Positions 1 through 6,031 of a stretch of DNA of 6,073 nt are shown one piece after another (within the stretch, counting starts at the first letter, position 1; each line of letters opens with the position of its first letter). The notes beneath the pieces were generated by a model. The model saw nothing but the letters and a program-made list of their open reading frames with translations, did not search any database and was not told the origin of the DNA. The stretch comes from Chloroflexia bacterium. Lineage in GTDB: Bacteria; Chloroflexota; Chloroflexia; Thermomicrobiales; JALYUS01. The stretch spans positions 1 to 6,073 of the forward strand of contig JAICIL010000278.1 of assembly GCA_025924435.1 (NCBI GenBank). Reading direction: 5' to 3'. The position numbers were made by a program, and so were the translations under genes.

Positions 1-1335
1 GGCGATGGCGTTGTGGCGCGCGATCAGGGGCGGGAGATCCACGGCGAGCAGCTGGCCGCCCCGCACGCGGGGGCGGCCATTGATGACACTGAACTCCACA
101 TTCGGCGGCCGGCAGAAGACGAGCGCGGCGAGCGGGTCGTGGATCGCGCCGCCCGCCATCGGCAGCGTGTCGAGCCGGTAGCCGATGATGTCCGCCGCCA
201 TGCCGGGGGCGAGCGCGCCGATGTCGTCACGCCCCAACACCGCCGCGCCGCCGCGCGTGGCGAGGTGCAGCGCCTCCCGCGCCGTCATCGCCGCCGGGTC
301 GCCCGTCACCCGCTGGAGGAGGAGTGCCTGCCGCGCCTCGTTCAGCAGGTGGGAACTGTCGTTGGACGACGAGCCATCCACGCCGAGGCCGACCCGCGCG
401 CCCGCGCGCCGCAGGCGCCGCACCGGCGCGATGCCGGACGCCAGCCGCATGTTGGAACTCGGGCAGTGCGCGACGCCGGTGCGCGTTCCGCCGATGCGGA
501 CGATTTCGTCCGCGCTCGGATGGACCATGTGCGCGTGCCAGACGTCCTCCCCGACCCAGCCGAGATCCTCCGCCAGTTCGACGGGCGTGCGGCCGAAATG
601 CTCCGCGCAGTACGCCGCCTCGTCGCGCGTCTCCGCGAGGTGCGTGTGCGCGTGGACGCCGTACGCGCGGGCGAGGGCGATGCTCTCGCGCATCAGGTCG
701 GGCGAGACGGAGAAGGGCGAGCAGGGCGCGAGGACGATCCGCGTCATCGCGTAGCGGGCGGCGTCGTGGTACCGCTCGATCACGCGGCGCGAGTCGCGCA
801 GGATGGCCGCCTCGTCCTCGACGATTGCGTCCGGCGGCAGCCCGCCGCGCGACTCCCCGACGGACATCGAGCCGCGCGCGGCGTGGAAGCGGAAACCCAT
901 CTCCGTCGCGGCGCGAATCTGGTCGTCGAGGCGCGCGCCGTTCGGCCAGAGATAGGTGTGGTCGCTGGCCGTCGTGCAGCCGGAGAGCATCAGCTCCGCG
1001 ATGGCGATTTGCGCGCTGACATACATCGCCTCCGGCGTCAGGCCCGCCCAGATCGGGTAGAGCGTCGTCAGCCAGGTGAAGAGCGTCGCGTCCTGCGCCG
1101 CCGGGAGATTGCGCGTGAGAATCTGGAAGAAGTGGTGATGCGTGTTGACGAGACCGGGCAGGACGACCATCTCCCGCGCGTTGATGATCGTGTCGGCGTC
1201 CGTGGGCAACTGCTCCGTCGGCCCGACCCGCTCGATCACATTGTCCCGCGCGAAGAGGCCGCCATCCGCCCACTCGGTCCCCGCGTCGTCCATCGTCGCG
1301 AGCAGCGTCGCGTGCTCGATCAGGAGGGTGGCCAT
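1..1335 (-). CDS. 8-oxoguanine deaminase, amidohydrolase superfamily (3' end cut by window edge)
   Basis: The minus strand is open from an ATG at 1335 to base 1 (445 residues, no stop), so the C-terminus lies outside, probably by only a few residues because the family is about 450 long. Family enzymes hydrolyse 8-oxoguanine to urate and ammonia in the cytoplasm. Visible motifs: NTHHHFFQ with metal ligands H66 and H68, SGCTTASDHTYLWP (118-131), RGSMSVGESRGGLPPD (154-169), APCSPFSV (203-210), HTHLAET with ligand H232 and acid E235, the H269 ligand in VWHAHMVH, CPSSNMRL (291-298), and GLGVDGSSSND with D320. A C-terminal segment (DIGALAPGMAADII, 371-384) closes the composite beta domain. The block from CTTASDH to GGLPPD fits 8-oxoguanine deaminase better than ordinary guanine deaminase; the related hydroxyatrazine ethylaminohydrolase (AtzB-like) group is the main alternative. 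The start is supported by AAAGGGG eight bases upstream. The gene is divergent from the adenosine-deaminase-family gene. The assignment comes from remembered family motifs, not an alignment. Confidence 0.87.
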   Translation of the reverse strand, partial: MATLLIEHATLLATMDDAGTEWADGGLFARDNVIERVGPTEQLPTDADTIINAREMVVLPGLVNTHHHFFQILTRNLPAAQDATLFTWLTTLYPIWAGLTPEAMYVSAQIAIAELMLSGCTTASDHTYLWPNGARLDDQIRAATEMGFRFHAARGSMSVGESRGGLPPDAIVEDEAAILRDSRRVIERYHDAARYAMTRIVLAPCSPFSVSPDLMRESIALARAYGVHAHTHLAETRDEAAYCAEHFGRTPVELAEDLGWVGEDVWHAHMVHPSADEIVRIGGTRTGVAHCPSSNMRLASGIAPVRRLRRAGARVGLGVDGSSSNDSSHLLNEARQALLLQRVTGDPAAMTAREALHLATRGGAAVLGRDDIGALAPGMAADIIGYRLDTLPMAGGAIHDPLAALVFCRPPNVEFSVINGRPRVRGGQLLAVDLPPLIARHNAIA

Positions 1336-1343
1336 GGCATCTG

Positions 1344-1350
1344 CCCCTTT
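1344..1350 (-). promoter_or_regulatory. Ribosome binding site of the 8-oxoguanine deaminase
   Basis: Read on the minus strand this is AAAGGGG, with eight bases between its last G and the ATG at 1335. It selects this ATG over the nearby out-of-frame ATG at 1340 and the ATG at 1360, which opens only a shadow frame. Confidence 0.6.
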
Positions 1351-1385
1351 CCGTACGCACGGGCGTCTTTCCCTCGCGGCGGTGA

Positions 1386-1415
1386 TTCGAGTGTACGATG
1401 GAGCGATGCTATCAT
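1386..1415 (+). promoter_or_regulatory. Candidate extended -10 promoter for the adenosine-deaminase-family gene
   Basis: TGCTATCAT at 1407-1415 is an extended -10 (TG, one base, then TATCAT, five of six consensus bases). The best -35 candidate is TTCGAG at 1386-1391 with 18-base spacing, which is poor; extended -10 promoters can work without a good -35. The predicted start near 1422 leaves a leader of about 100 bases before the GTG at 1520. Confidence 0.4.
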
Positions 1416-1440
1416 ACGCGGCGGCGCCGAGCATGAACAA
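1411..1440 (-). promoter_or_regulatory. Candidate sigma70-type promoter for the 8-oxoguanine deaminase
   Basis: On the minus strand there is TTGTTC (1440-1435) as a -35 candidate, 18 bases, then TATGAT (1416-1411), a five-of-six match to TATAAT. Transcription would start near 1404, about 70 bases before the start codon. The -35 is only a half match. The -10 overlaps the plus-strand -10 candidate at 1410-1415. Confidence 0.4.
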
Positions 1441-1476
1441 CCAATCAGGCAGCGGAGTATGTACATTCGATGTTTC

Positions 1477-1490
1477 GCCGGGGGTTAGGT
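1477..1490 (+). repeat. Short repeat: partial copy of the module at 6014-6028
   Basis: GCCGGGGGTTAGGT here recurs as GCCGGGGGGTTAGGT at 6014-6028, differing by one G. Both lie in the leader of a plus-strand gene (30 bases before the GTG at 1520, 4 bases before the ATG at 6032). Just before this copy is ACATTCGATGT (1463-1473), which resembles a shortened form of the ACATTCCTAAGGAATGT palindrome that precedes the other copy. Confidence 0.45.
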
Positions 1491-1508
1491 CCTTTCGGGA
1501 ATTATCAC

Positions 1509-1513
1509 GGAGG
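1509..1513 (+). promoter_or_regulatory. Ribosome binding site deciding the GTG start at 1520
   Basis: GGAGG stands six bases before GTG 1520, an ideal Shine-Dalgarno spacing. The frame is open further upstream, with ATGs at 1406 and 1433, but those lack any SD site, and the one at 1406 overlaps the predicted -10. This site is the main reason for choosing the shorter protein. Confidence 0.75.
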
Positions 1514-1519
1514 ACACGC

Positions 1520-2572
1520 GTGATCCAGCCGCTCGCCGACATCCCGATTACCCCGGCGATCGCGGCGCTGCCGAAGGCCGATCTGCACGTCCACGCCGAG
1601 GCCGAGCCACGCCTCGCGCGGGTCATCGCCCGCCGTGCGGGAGAGCAGGTACCGGATATGCGCGACGCGGTGCGGGCGCTGCTCGATGCACCGCCCGGCA
1701 TGCCGCGCCTCATCAAAATGGCCATCCCGCCGCAACCCGAGACGGAAGCGCTGGACGCCGTGCCGGAGAACTTCATCGCGCGTGTCGCCGATTTGCTGGA
1801 GGAGGGGGCGGCGGATGGGGCCATCCTCGTCGAAGTGCGTTTCGGCGGCGCGACGATCCTCCGGCCCGACTTCATGCCGCTCTTCCGCGAGGCCGAGCGG
1901 CGGGTGCGGGCGCGCTATCCCCGGTTCCACGCCGAAGCGATCATCGTCCTCGTGCAGGCGTACACCGCCTCGCAGATCGAGCGGTGCCTGGCGATGTGTG
2001 TCCGGGGGGCGCGGGAGGGCCTCGCGGGCGCGGATTTCCTCTCCTCCCCCTACGACACCGAGGCGGATTGGACACACATCTATCGCTGGGCGGAGCGCGC
2101 GGCGGCGGCGGGCTTGGGGATCACCGTCCACGCCGGGGAGTTCTCGACCGCGAACCTCGCGGCGGCGCTCCGCGTCCCCGGCGTGACGCGCCTCGGCCAC
2201 GCCGTCCATGCCGCGCGCGACCCGCGCTTGCTCGATGCGATGGCGCGTCGCGGCGTCACGGTGGAGTGCGCGCTGACCTGCAATGTGCTGCTCGGCGCGA
2301 CCGCGTCGTACGCGGAGCATCCGATTCGGCAGTTCATGGCGTGCGGCATCCCCGTCACGCTCAACACGGACGATCCGGTGCGCGTCGGCACGACGATCGG
2401 GCGGGAGTATGCTATCGCCGCCGCGCTCGGTTTTTCTCCGGCGGAACTGCGCGGTTTCACGCGCAACGCCATCCGGGCATCGTTCACCACCGCCGCGCGC
2501 CGCGCCGCCTTGCTCTCGGAACTCGCTTCCACTCCCGTCGCGGCCCGCGAGCACATGAATGCACAATGCTGA
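1520..2572 (+). CDS. Adenosine deaminase family protein (substrate uncertain)
   Basis: From GTG 1520 this gives a 350-residue protein, the usual length for this zinc-dependent TIM-barrel family, which replaces a purine 6-amino group with oxygen. The fold signature is complete: LPKADLHVH (17-25) with metal ligands H23 and H25; VEVRFGGATILRP (104-116); TVHAGE (202-207) with ligand H204 and catalytic E207; RLGHAVH (224-230) with H227; and LNTDDP (281-286) with ligand D284 and D285. Several substrate-side motifs are unusual. After H25 the protein reads AEAE rather than HLDG or HLEG; ADFLSSPYD (171-179) stands where DLAG(D/P)E is expected; and ECALTCN (249-255) replaces E-x-CP-x-SN. It is therefore probably an active deaminase, but adenosine, adenine, a methylated purine or an aminofutalosine-type nucleoside are all possible. 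No signal peptide, so cytoplasmic. The gene is divergent from the 8-oxoguanine deaminase and followed 13 bases later by a long palindrome. Confidence 0.88.
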   Translation: MIQPLADIPITPAIAALPKADLHVHAEAEPRLARVIARRAGEQVPDMRDAVRALLDAPPGMPRLIKMAIPPQPETEALDAVPENFIARVADLLEEGAADGAILVEVRFGGATILRPDFMPLFREAERRVRARYPRFHAEAIIVLVQAYTASQIERCLAMCVRGAREGLAGADFLSSPYDTEADWTHIYRWAERAAAAGLGITVHAGEFSTANLAAALRVPGVTRLGHAVHAARDPRLLDAMARRGVTVECALTCNVLLGATASYAEHPIRQFMACGIPVTLNTDDPVRVGTTIGREYAIAAALGFSPAELRGFTRNAIRASFTTAARRAALLSELASTPVAAREHMNAQC

Positions 2573-2585
2573 CGAGAGAAAACAG

Positions 2586-2688
2586 GAACCGCCAAGACGC
2601 CAAGAACGCCAAGGGAAACAGAGAATGAAAGAAGGCTTCGACTCCTTCCTCTTTTCCCCTCTCGGCGTTCTTGGCGTCTTGGCGGTTC
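2586..2688. repeat. Long palindromic repeat of CGCCAAG heptamers (REP/MITE-like), possible terminator
   Basis: The arms 2586-2610 and 2664-2688 are perfect 25-base inverted repeats; with one mismatch (2611 against 2663) they extend to 28 bases. The left arm holds CGCCAAG three times (2590-2596, 2598-2604, 2607-2613). The right arm holds the complement twice exactly (2670-2676, 2678-2684) and once with one change (2661-2667). The 53-base centre is purine-rich then pyrimidine-rich and can fold further: GGGAAA 2613-2618 with TTTCCC 2653-2658, and GAAGG 2631-2635 with CCTTC 2644-2648. The unit has no coding capacity and lies 13 bases after a stop codon, so it could end transcription of the upstream gene, although no T-run follows the stem. 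Similar heptamer palindromes are scattered through many environmental bacterial genomes; that is recollection, not a search. Confidence 0.85.
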
Positions 2689-2697
2689 AAAAAGAGA

Positions 2698-2727
2698 TTC
2701 CGATTCGAAGGTAGATGGTGCTATGCT
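2698..2727 (+). promoter_or_regulatory. Candidate extended -10 promoter for the propeller gene
   Basis: TGCTATGCT at 2719-2727 is an extended -10, with TTCCGA (2698-2703, three of six) 18 bases before it. It follows the palindrome by only ten bases and gives a leader of about 70 bases before ATG 2803. It shares TGCTAT and nearby words with the promoter region at 1384-1415, which slightly raises its credibility. Confidence 0.35.
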
Positions 2728-2790
2728 GGCGTCCGCTGTCTGAAGCTGGCGAGCGGGGGCGTGCGACCGCGCCGTTGCATCGCGGAATCG

Positions 2791-2802
2791 AAGGGGGAAG
2801 GG
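2791..2802 (+). promoter_or_regulatory. Ribosome binding site of the propeller gene
   Basis: AAGGGGGAAGGG directly precedes ATG 2803; the GGGGG at 2793-2797 is five bases from the start. It supports ATG 2803 over the in-frame TTG at 2671, which lies inside the palindromic repeat and would add a 44-residue arginine-rich tail unlike the family. Confidence 0.6.
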
Positions 2803-5800
2803 ATGGATTCAGCGCTCTTCAACTCGCTCGAATGGCGGAACATCGGGCCGCACCGGGGCGGGCGCGTCGTCGCCGTCGCCGGCCATCCGACCGAGCCGGG
2901 GACGTTTTTCTTCGGCGGCTGCGCCGGGGGTGTCTGGAAGACGACGAATGGCGGCTCGCACTGGCAGAACATCACGGACGGTTTCTTCAAGACCGCCGCC
3001 GTCGGTGCGTTGACCGTCTCGGACGCCGACCCGAATGTCATCTACGCGGGCACGGGCGAGACGGCGATTCGCTCGAACGTCTCGCACGGCGACGGCGTCT
3101 ACAAGTCCACCGACGGCGGGCGGACGTGGCGGAACATGGGCCTCGCCGCCACCCGCCACATCGGCGACATCGTCGTCCACCCGAAGAACCCGGACATCGT
3201 CTACGTCGCCGCCCTCGGCCACGCCTGGGGGCCGAACCCGGAGCGCGGCGTCTACCGCTCCAATGATGGCGGCGAGCATTGGGAGCTGGTGCTGCACAAG
3301 AGCGACCGCGCCGGTTCGCACGACATCGCGATGGACACGAGCAATCCGCGCATCCTCTACGCGGCGATCTGGCAGGGGCAGCGCTACCCGCACGCGGCGG
3401 TGAGCGGCGGCGAGGATTCCGGCATCTGGCGCTCGATGGACGGCGGCGACACCTGGACGGAGATCACCCGCAACCCCGGCCTACCGACCGGCGTGCTCGG
3501 CAAGATCGGCGTCGCCGCCTCCCCGGCGCGGGCGGGCCGCGTCTGGGCGCTCGTGGAGGCGGAGGACGGCGCGCTCTTCCGTTCCGACGATTACGGCGAG
3601 ACGTGGGAGCGCGTCTGCGACAACCCGGATTTGCGCCGCCGCCCGTGGTACTACATGCACATCTACGCCGACCCGCAAAACGCGGACACCGTCTGGGTGC
3701 TGACGCTCAACTGCTGGAAGTCCATTGACGGCGGCAAGAGTTTCGAGGCGATCCCGACGCCGCATGGCGACAATCACGGCCTCTGGATTGACCCGCGCGA
3801 CTCGAACCGGATGATCGAGGGGAACGACGGCGGCGCGTGCGTCACCTTCGACGGTGGCCGCTCCTGGTCCTCGATCCTCAACCAGCCGACGGCGCAGTTC
3901 TACCATGTGACGACCGACGAGCAGGTGCCGTACAACGTCTACGGCTCCCAACAGGACAACTACGCGATGCGCGTGCCGAGCATCGGCTTCGAGGGCGCGA
4001 TCTCGTGGAAGGACTACGTCGAGCCGGGCGGCGGCGAGAGCGGCTACATCGCCGTCAGCCCGAAACCGCCGCATTTGGTCTACGGCGGCGGCATCGGCAC
4101 GGGCCTCGGCCACGGGCGGCTGGTCGCCTGGAATCCGGAGACGGGGCAGAAGCGCAACGTCACCGTCTGGCCCGAAGTGATCGGCTTCGGCGGCGGGGCG
4201 GACACGCTCAAGTACCGCTTCCAGTGGACCTTCCCGGTCGAAATCTCCACGCACGACCCGGATACGATCTACATCTGCTCGAACTTCGTCCACCGCTCGA
4301 CGGACGAGGGCGCGAGTTGGGAAGTCATTTCGCCCGATCTGACGCGCAATGACCCGGAGAAACTCGGCTCCTCCGGCGGGCCGATCACGGCGGACAACAG
4401 CGGCGCGGAGATCTACTGCACGATCTTCGCCTTCCGCGAGTCGCCGCACGAGAAGGGCGTCTTCTGGGCGGGGTCGGACGACGGCCTGATTCACCTTTCG
4501 CGCGATGGCGGCAAGAGTTGGGAGAATATCACGCCGCCCGATCTCCCCGAATGGGCGATGATCTCGATCATCGAGCCCTCGCCGCACGACGCGGCCACCG
4601 CCTATGTCGCCGCAACTTGCTACAAGATGGACGACACCGCGCCCTATCTGTACAAGACGAACGACTACGGCAAGACGTGGACGAAGATCACGGGCGGCAT
4701 CCCGGACGGGGACTTCACCCGCACGATCCGCGAGGACCCGGCCCGGCGCGGCCTGCTCTACTGCGGCACGGAGACGGGCATCTCCGTCTCCCTCGACGAC
4801 GGCGGCAACTGGCGCCGGCTGGAGACAAACCTGCCCGTCGTGCCGATCCACGATCTCATCATCAAGGGGTCGGACATGGTCGTCGCGACGCATGGCCGCT
4901 CCTTCTGGATTCTGGACGATGTGACGCCCCTCCGGCAGGTCGCGGCGGGCATCGCGGGCGACGGCGCGCACCTCTTCGCGCCGCGCCCGACGACGCGGGT
5001 GCGCATCCACCGGGGGTTCGGCGGCGAGCCGATCGCGGGGATGGTCAACCACGGACACGCGGCGACGAGCGTCGTCTCGTATCTGCCCGTGAAGCGGCCG
5101 GACGGTGCCGCGCGCAAGGAGTACGTCAACGCCGGGGCGAACCCACCCGACGGCGTCATCATCCAGTACTATCTCCCGGAGCAGCCATCGGGCAATATCA
5201 CCGTCACGATCAAGGACGAAAAAGGTAACGTCATCCGCACCTACACGAATGAGGAGAAGGCCGATTCTCCGTCCTCCGTCCTCCGTCCTCCGTCCTTCCC
5301 GGGTGTCAATCGCCTCGTCTGGGATATGCGCTACGCGGGCGTGCCAAACATTGACGCGCCGGACCTCAACGTCTGGGAACGCTCGGTCGGCCCGATGGTC
5401 ATCCCCGGCAGGTATACCGTCGAACTGACGGTCGGCGATCAGATGCTCACGCAGCCCGTCGAGATCGTCCGCGACCCGCGCATCGCGGCGAGCGAGCGCG
5501 ACCTTATCGCTCAAAGGGATATGTTGCTTGGGATGCGCGACCGGCTGGCGGAGACACACCGCGCCGTGGCGCGCATCCGCACCGTGCGCGGGCAGGTGGA
5601 AGGGTGGGAGCAGCGGTTCAAGGACAGCGAAGGCGACGAGAAGGCGATGGCCGTCCGCGCGGCGGCGGAGGAATTGAAGGAGGAACTCGCCTCCATCGAG
5701 CGCGCGCTGATTGATGTCCGCTCCAAAAGCCCAATGCTCTTCCCGATTGGCCTGCAAGAGAAGTTCAACGCGCTCTTCGACGCGGTGGACAGCGCCGATT

Positions 5801-5961
5801 ACGTCCCGACGCGCCAGAGCGAGGAGGTTTTCGGCGAACTCTCCGCGCGGCTGGACGAGCAGTTGATGCGCCTCAAAAACGCGCTTGCGGAGGAAGGGAA
5901 CATCCTCAACCGCGCCATCGCCGCGACCGGCATCCCCGCCGTCGCCACGCTATTCGACTGA
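2803..5961 (+). CDS. VPS10/sortilin-like BNR-repeat beta-propeller protein, cytosolic form
   Basis: The protein has 1052 residues and belongs to the bacterial family usually annotated as glycosyl hydrolase, sortilin or WD40/YVTN/BNR-like repeat protein. No enzymatic activity or ligand is established for most members. It opens directly on the family motif LEWRNIGPHRGGRVVAVAGHP (9-29). Eleven Asp boxes (pattern S/T-x-D-x-G-x-T-W) are visible, at about residues 46, 101, 152, 210, 260, 306, 347, 498, 565, 618 and 662, indicating one or two large propellers over residues 1-710. Other family blocks are HGDNHGLWIDP (321-331), IEGNDGG (338-344), NQPTAQFYHVTTD (360-372), GSQQDN (381-386), GGGESGYIA (409-417), SPDLTRND (510-517) and THGRSFWILDD (696-706). 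A beta domain follows (about 785-890), then a charged alpha-helical, coiled-coil-like region (895-1040). No signal peptide or membrane segment is seen, although many relatives are secreted. A 7-base tandem repeat encodes residues 822-831. The TGA is part of a palindrome. Confidence 0.92.
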   Translation: MDSALFNSLEWRNIGPHRGGRVVAVAGHPTEPGTFFFGGCAGGVWKTTNGGSHWQNITDGFFKTAAVGALTVSDADPNVIYAGTGETAIRSNVSHGDGVYKSTDGGRTWRNMGLAATRHIGDIVVHPKNPDIVYVAALGHAWGPNPERGVYRSNDGGEHWELVLHKSDRAGSHDIAMDTSNPRILYAAIWQGQRYPHAAVSGGEDSGIWRSMDGGDTWTEITRNPGLPTGVLGKIGVAASPARAGRVWALVEAEDGALFRSDDYGETWERVCDNPDLRRRPWYYMHIYADPQNADTVWVLTLNCWKSIDGGKSFEAIPTPHGDNHGLWIDPRDSNRMIEGNDGGACVTFDGGRSWSSILNQPTAQFYHVTTDEQVPYNVYGSQQDNYAMRVPSIGFEGAISWKDYVEPGGGESGYIAVSPKPPHLVYGGGIGTGLGHGRLVAWNPETGQKRNVTVWPEVIGFGGGADTLKYRFQWTFPVEISTHDPDTIYICSNFVHRSTDEGASWEVISPDLTRNDPEKLGSSGGPITADNSGAEIYCTIFAFRESPHEKGVFWAGSDDGLIHLSRDGGKSWENITPPDLPEWAMISIIEPSPHDAATAYVAATCYKMDDTAPYLYKTNDYGKTWTKITGGIPDGDFTRTIREDPARRGLLYCGTETGISVSLDDGGNWRRLETNLPVVPIHDLIIKGSDMVVATHGRSFWILDDVTPLRQVAAGIAGDGAHLFAPRPTTRVRIHRGFGGEPIAGMVNHGHAATSVVSYLPVKRPDGAARKEYVNAGANPPDGVIIQYYLPEQPSGNITVTIKDEKGNVIRTYTNEEKADSPSSVLRPPSFPGVNRLVWDMRYAGVPNIDAPDLNVWERSVGPMVIPGRYTVELTVGDQMLTQPVEIVRDPRIAASERDLIAQRDMLLGMRDRLAETHRAVARIRTVRGQVEGWEQRFKDSEGDEKAMAVRAAAEELKEELASIERALIDVRSKSPMLFPIGLQEKFNALFDAVDSADYVPTRQSEEVFGELSARLDEQLMRLKNALAEEGNILNRAIAATGIPAVATLFD
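5267..5294 (+). repeat. Four tandem copies of the heptamer CTCCGTC inside the propeller gene
   Basis: CTCCGTC occurs at 5267-5273, 5274-5280, 5281-5287 and 5288-5294 without interruption, followed by a degenerate CTTCCCG. It encodes the linker residues SPSSVLRPPS (822-831) between two beta-domain segments, just before the family motif GVNRLVWDMRY (834-844). Because 7 is not a multiple of 3, gain or loss of one copy would shift the frame; only changes of three copies keep it. Confidence 0.9.
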
Positions 5962-5978
5962 CATTCCTAAGGAATGTC
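5960..5978. repeat. Perfect palindrome overlapping the stop codon of the propeller gene
   Basis: GACATTCCTAAGGAATGTC has nine-base perfect arms around a single central A. Its first two bases are the last two of the TGA stop codon. As RNA it would form a short stem with a tight loop. No T-run follows, so on its own it is a weak terminator candidate; a repeated palindrome or protein-binding site is equally possible. Confidence 0.7.
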
Positions 5979-5982
5979 CGCT

Positions 5983-6028
5983 CCCCCTTCCCACGCCGGA
6001 GTGACGGAAGGGGGCCGGGGGGTTAGGT
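5983..6028 (+). repeat. GC-rich hairpin plus GGGGTTAGGT tail, REP-like element or weak terminator
   Basis: CCCCCTTCC (5983-5991) pairs perfectly with GGAAGGGGG (6006-6014). Inside the 14-base loop, CAC (5992-5994) can also pair with GTG (6001-6003). It is followed by CCGGGGGGTTAGGTTTT, only modestly T-rich, which runs up to the ATG at 6032. The five Cs could pair instead with the six Gs at 6017-6022, so two exclusive folds exist, one hiding the G-rich leader. Palindromes of this style (C-rich arm, G-rich arm, GGGGTTAGG tail) look like dispersed intergenic repeats. Confidence 0.6.
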
Positions 6029-6031
6029 TTT

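Noticed and set aside
227..1360. 377-codon minus-strand frame with an ATG at 1360
   Set aside because: It is one frame off the real deaminase frame and contains none of the family motifs; the true frame runs off the left edge without a stop.
1459..1466. ATGTACAT palindrome as an operator
   Set aside because: An eight-base palindrome is easily found by chance and there is no second half-site or regulator gene nearby.
13..1488. 491-codon plus-strand frame across the 8-oxoguanine deaminase
   Set aside because: It is the complement of a conserved enzyme with intact motifs, has a low-complexity arginine-rich translation, and lacks a ribosome binding site.
1142..1519. N-terminal extension of the adenosine-deaminase-family protein (starts at 1142, 1406 or 1433)
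   Set aside because: It would cover the predicted promoter and the neighbouring gene, adds no conserved sequence, and the strong GGAGG site points to GTG 1520.
2586..2688. CRISPR array or tRNA/attachment site reading of the repeated heptamers
   Set aside because: The units are 7 bases with 1-2 base gaps and form inverted arms; there are no regular spacers, no tRNA cloverleaf and no integrase nearby.
2671..2802. Longer propeller protein starting at TTG 2671
   Set aside because: The start lies inside the palindromic repeat with no ribosome binding site, while ATG 2803 has a purine-rich site and begins on the family motif.
3481..5757. 758-codon open frame on the minus strand, antisense to the propeller gene
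   Set aside because: Its translation is arginine, aspartate and alanine rich with no recognisable domain, and it mirrors a strongly supported gene. Long antisense frames are expected when codons end in G or C.
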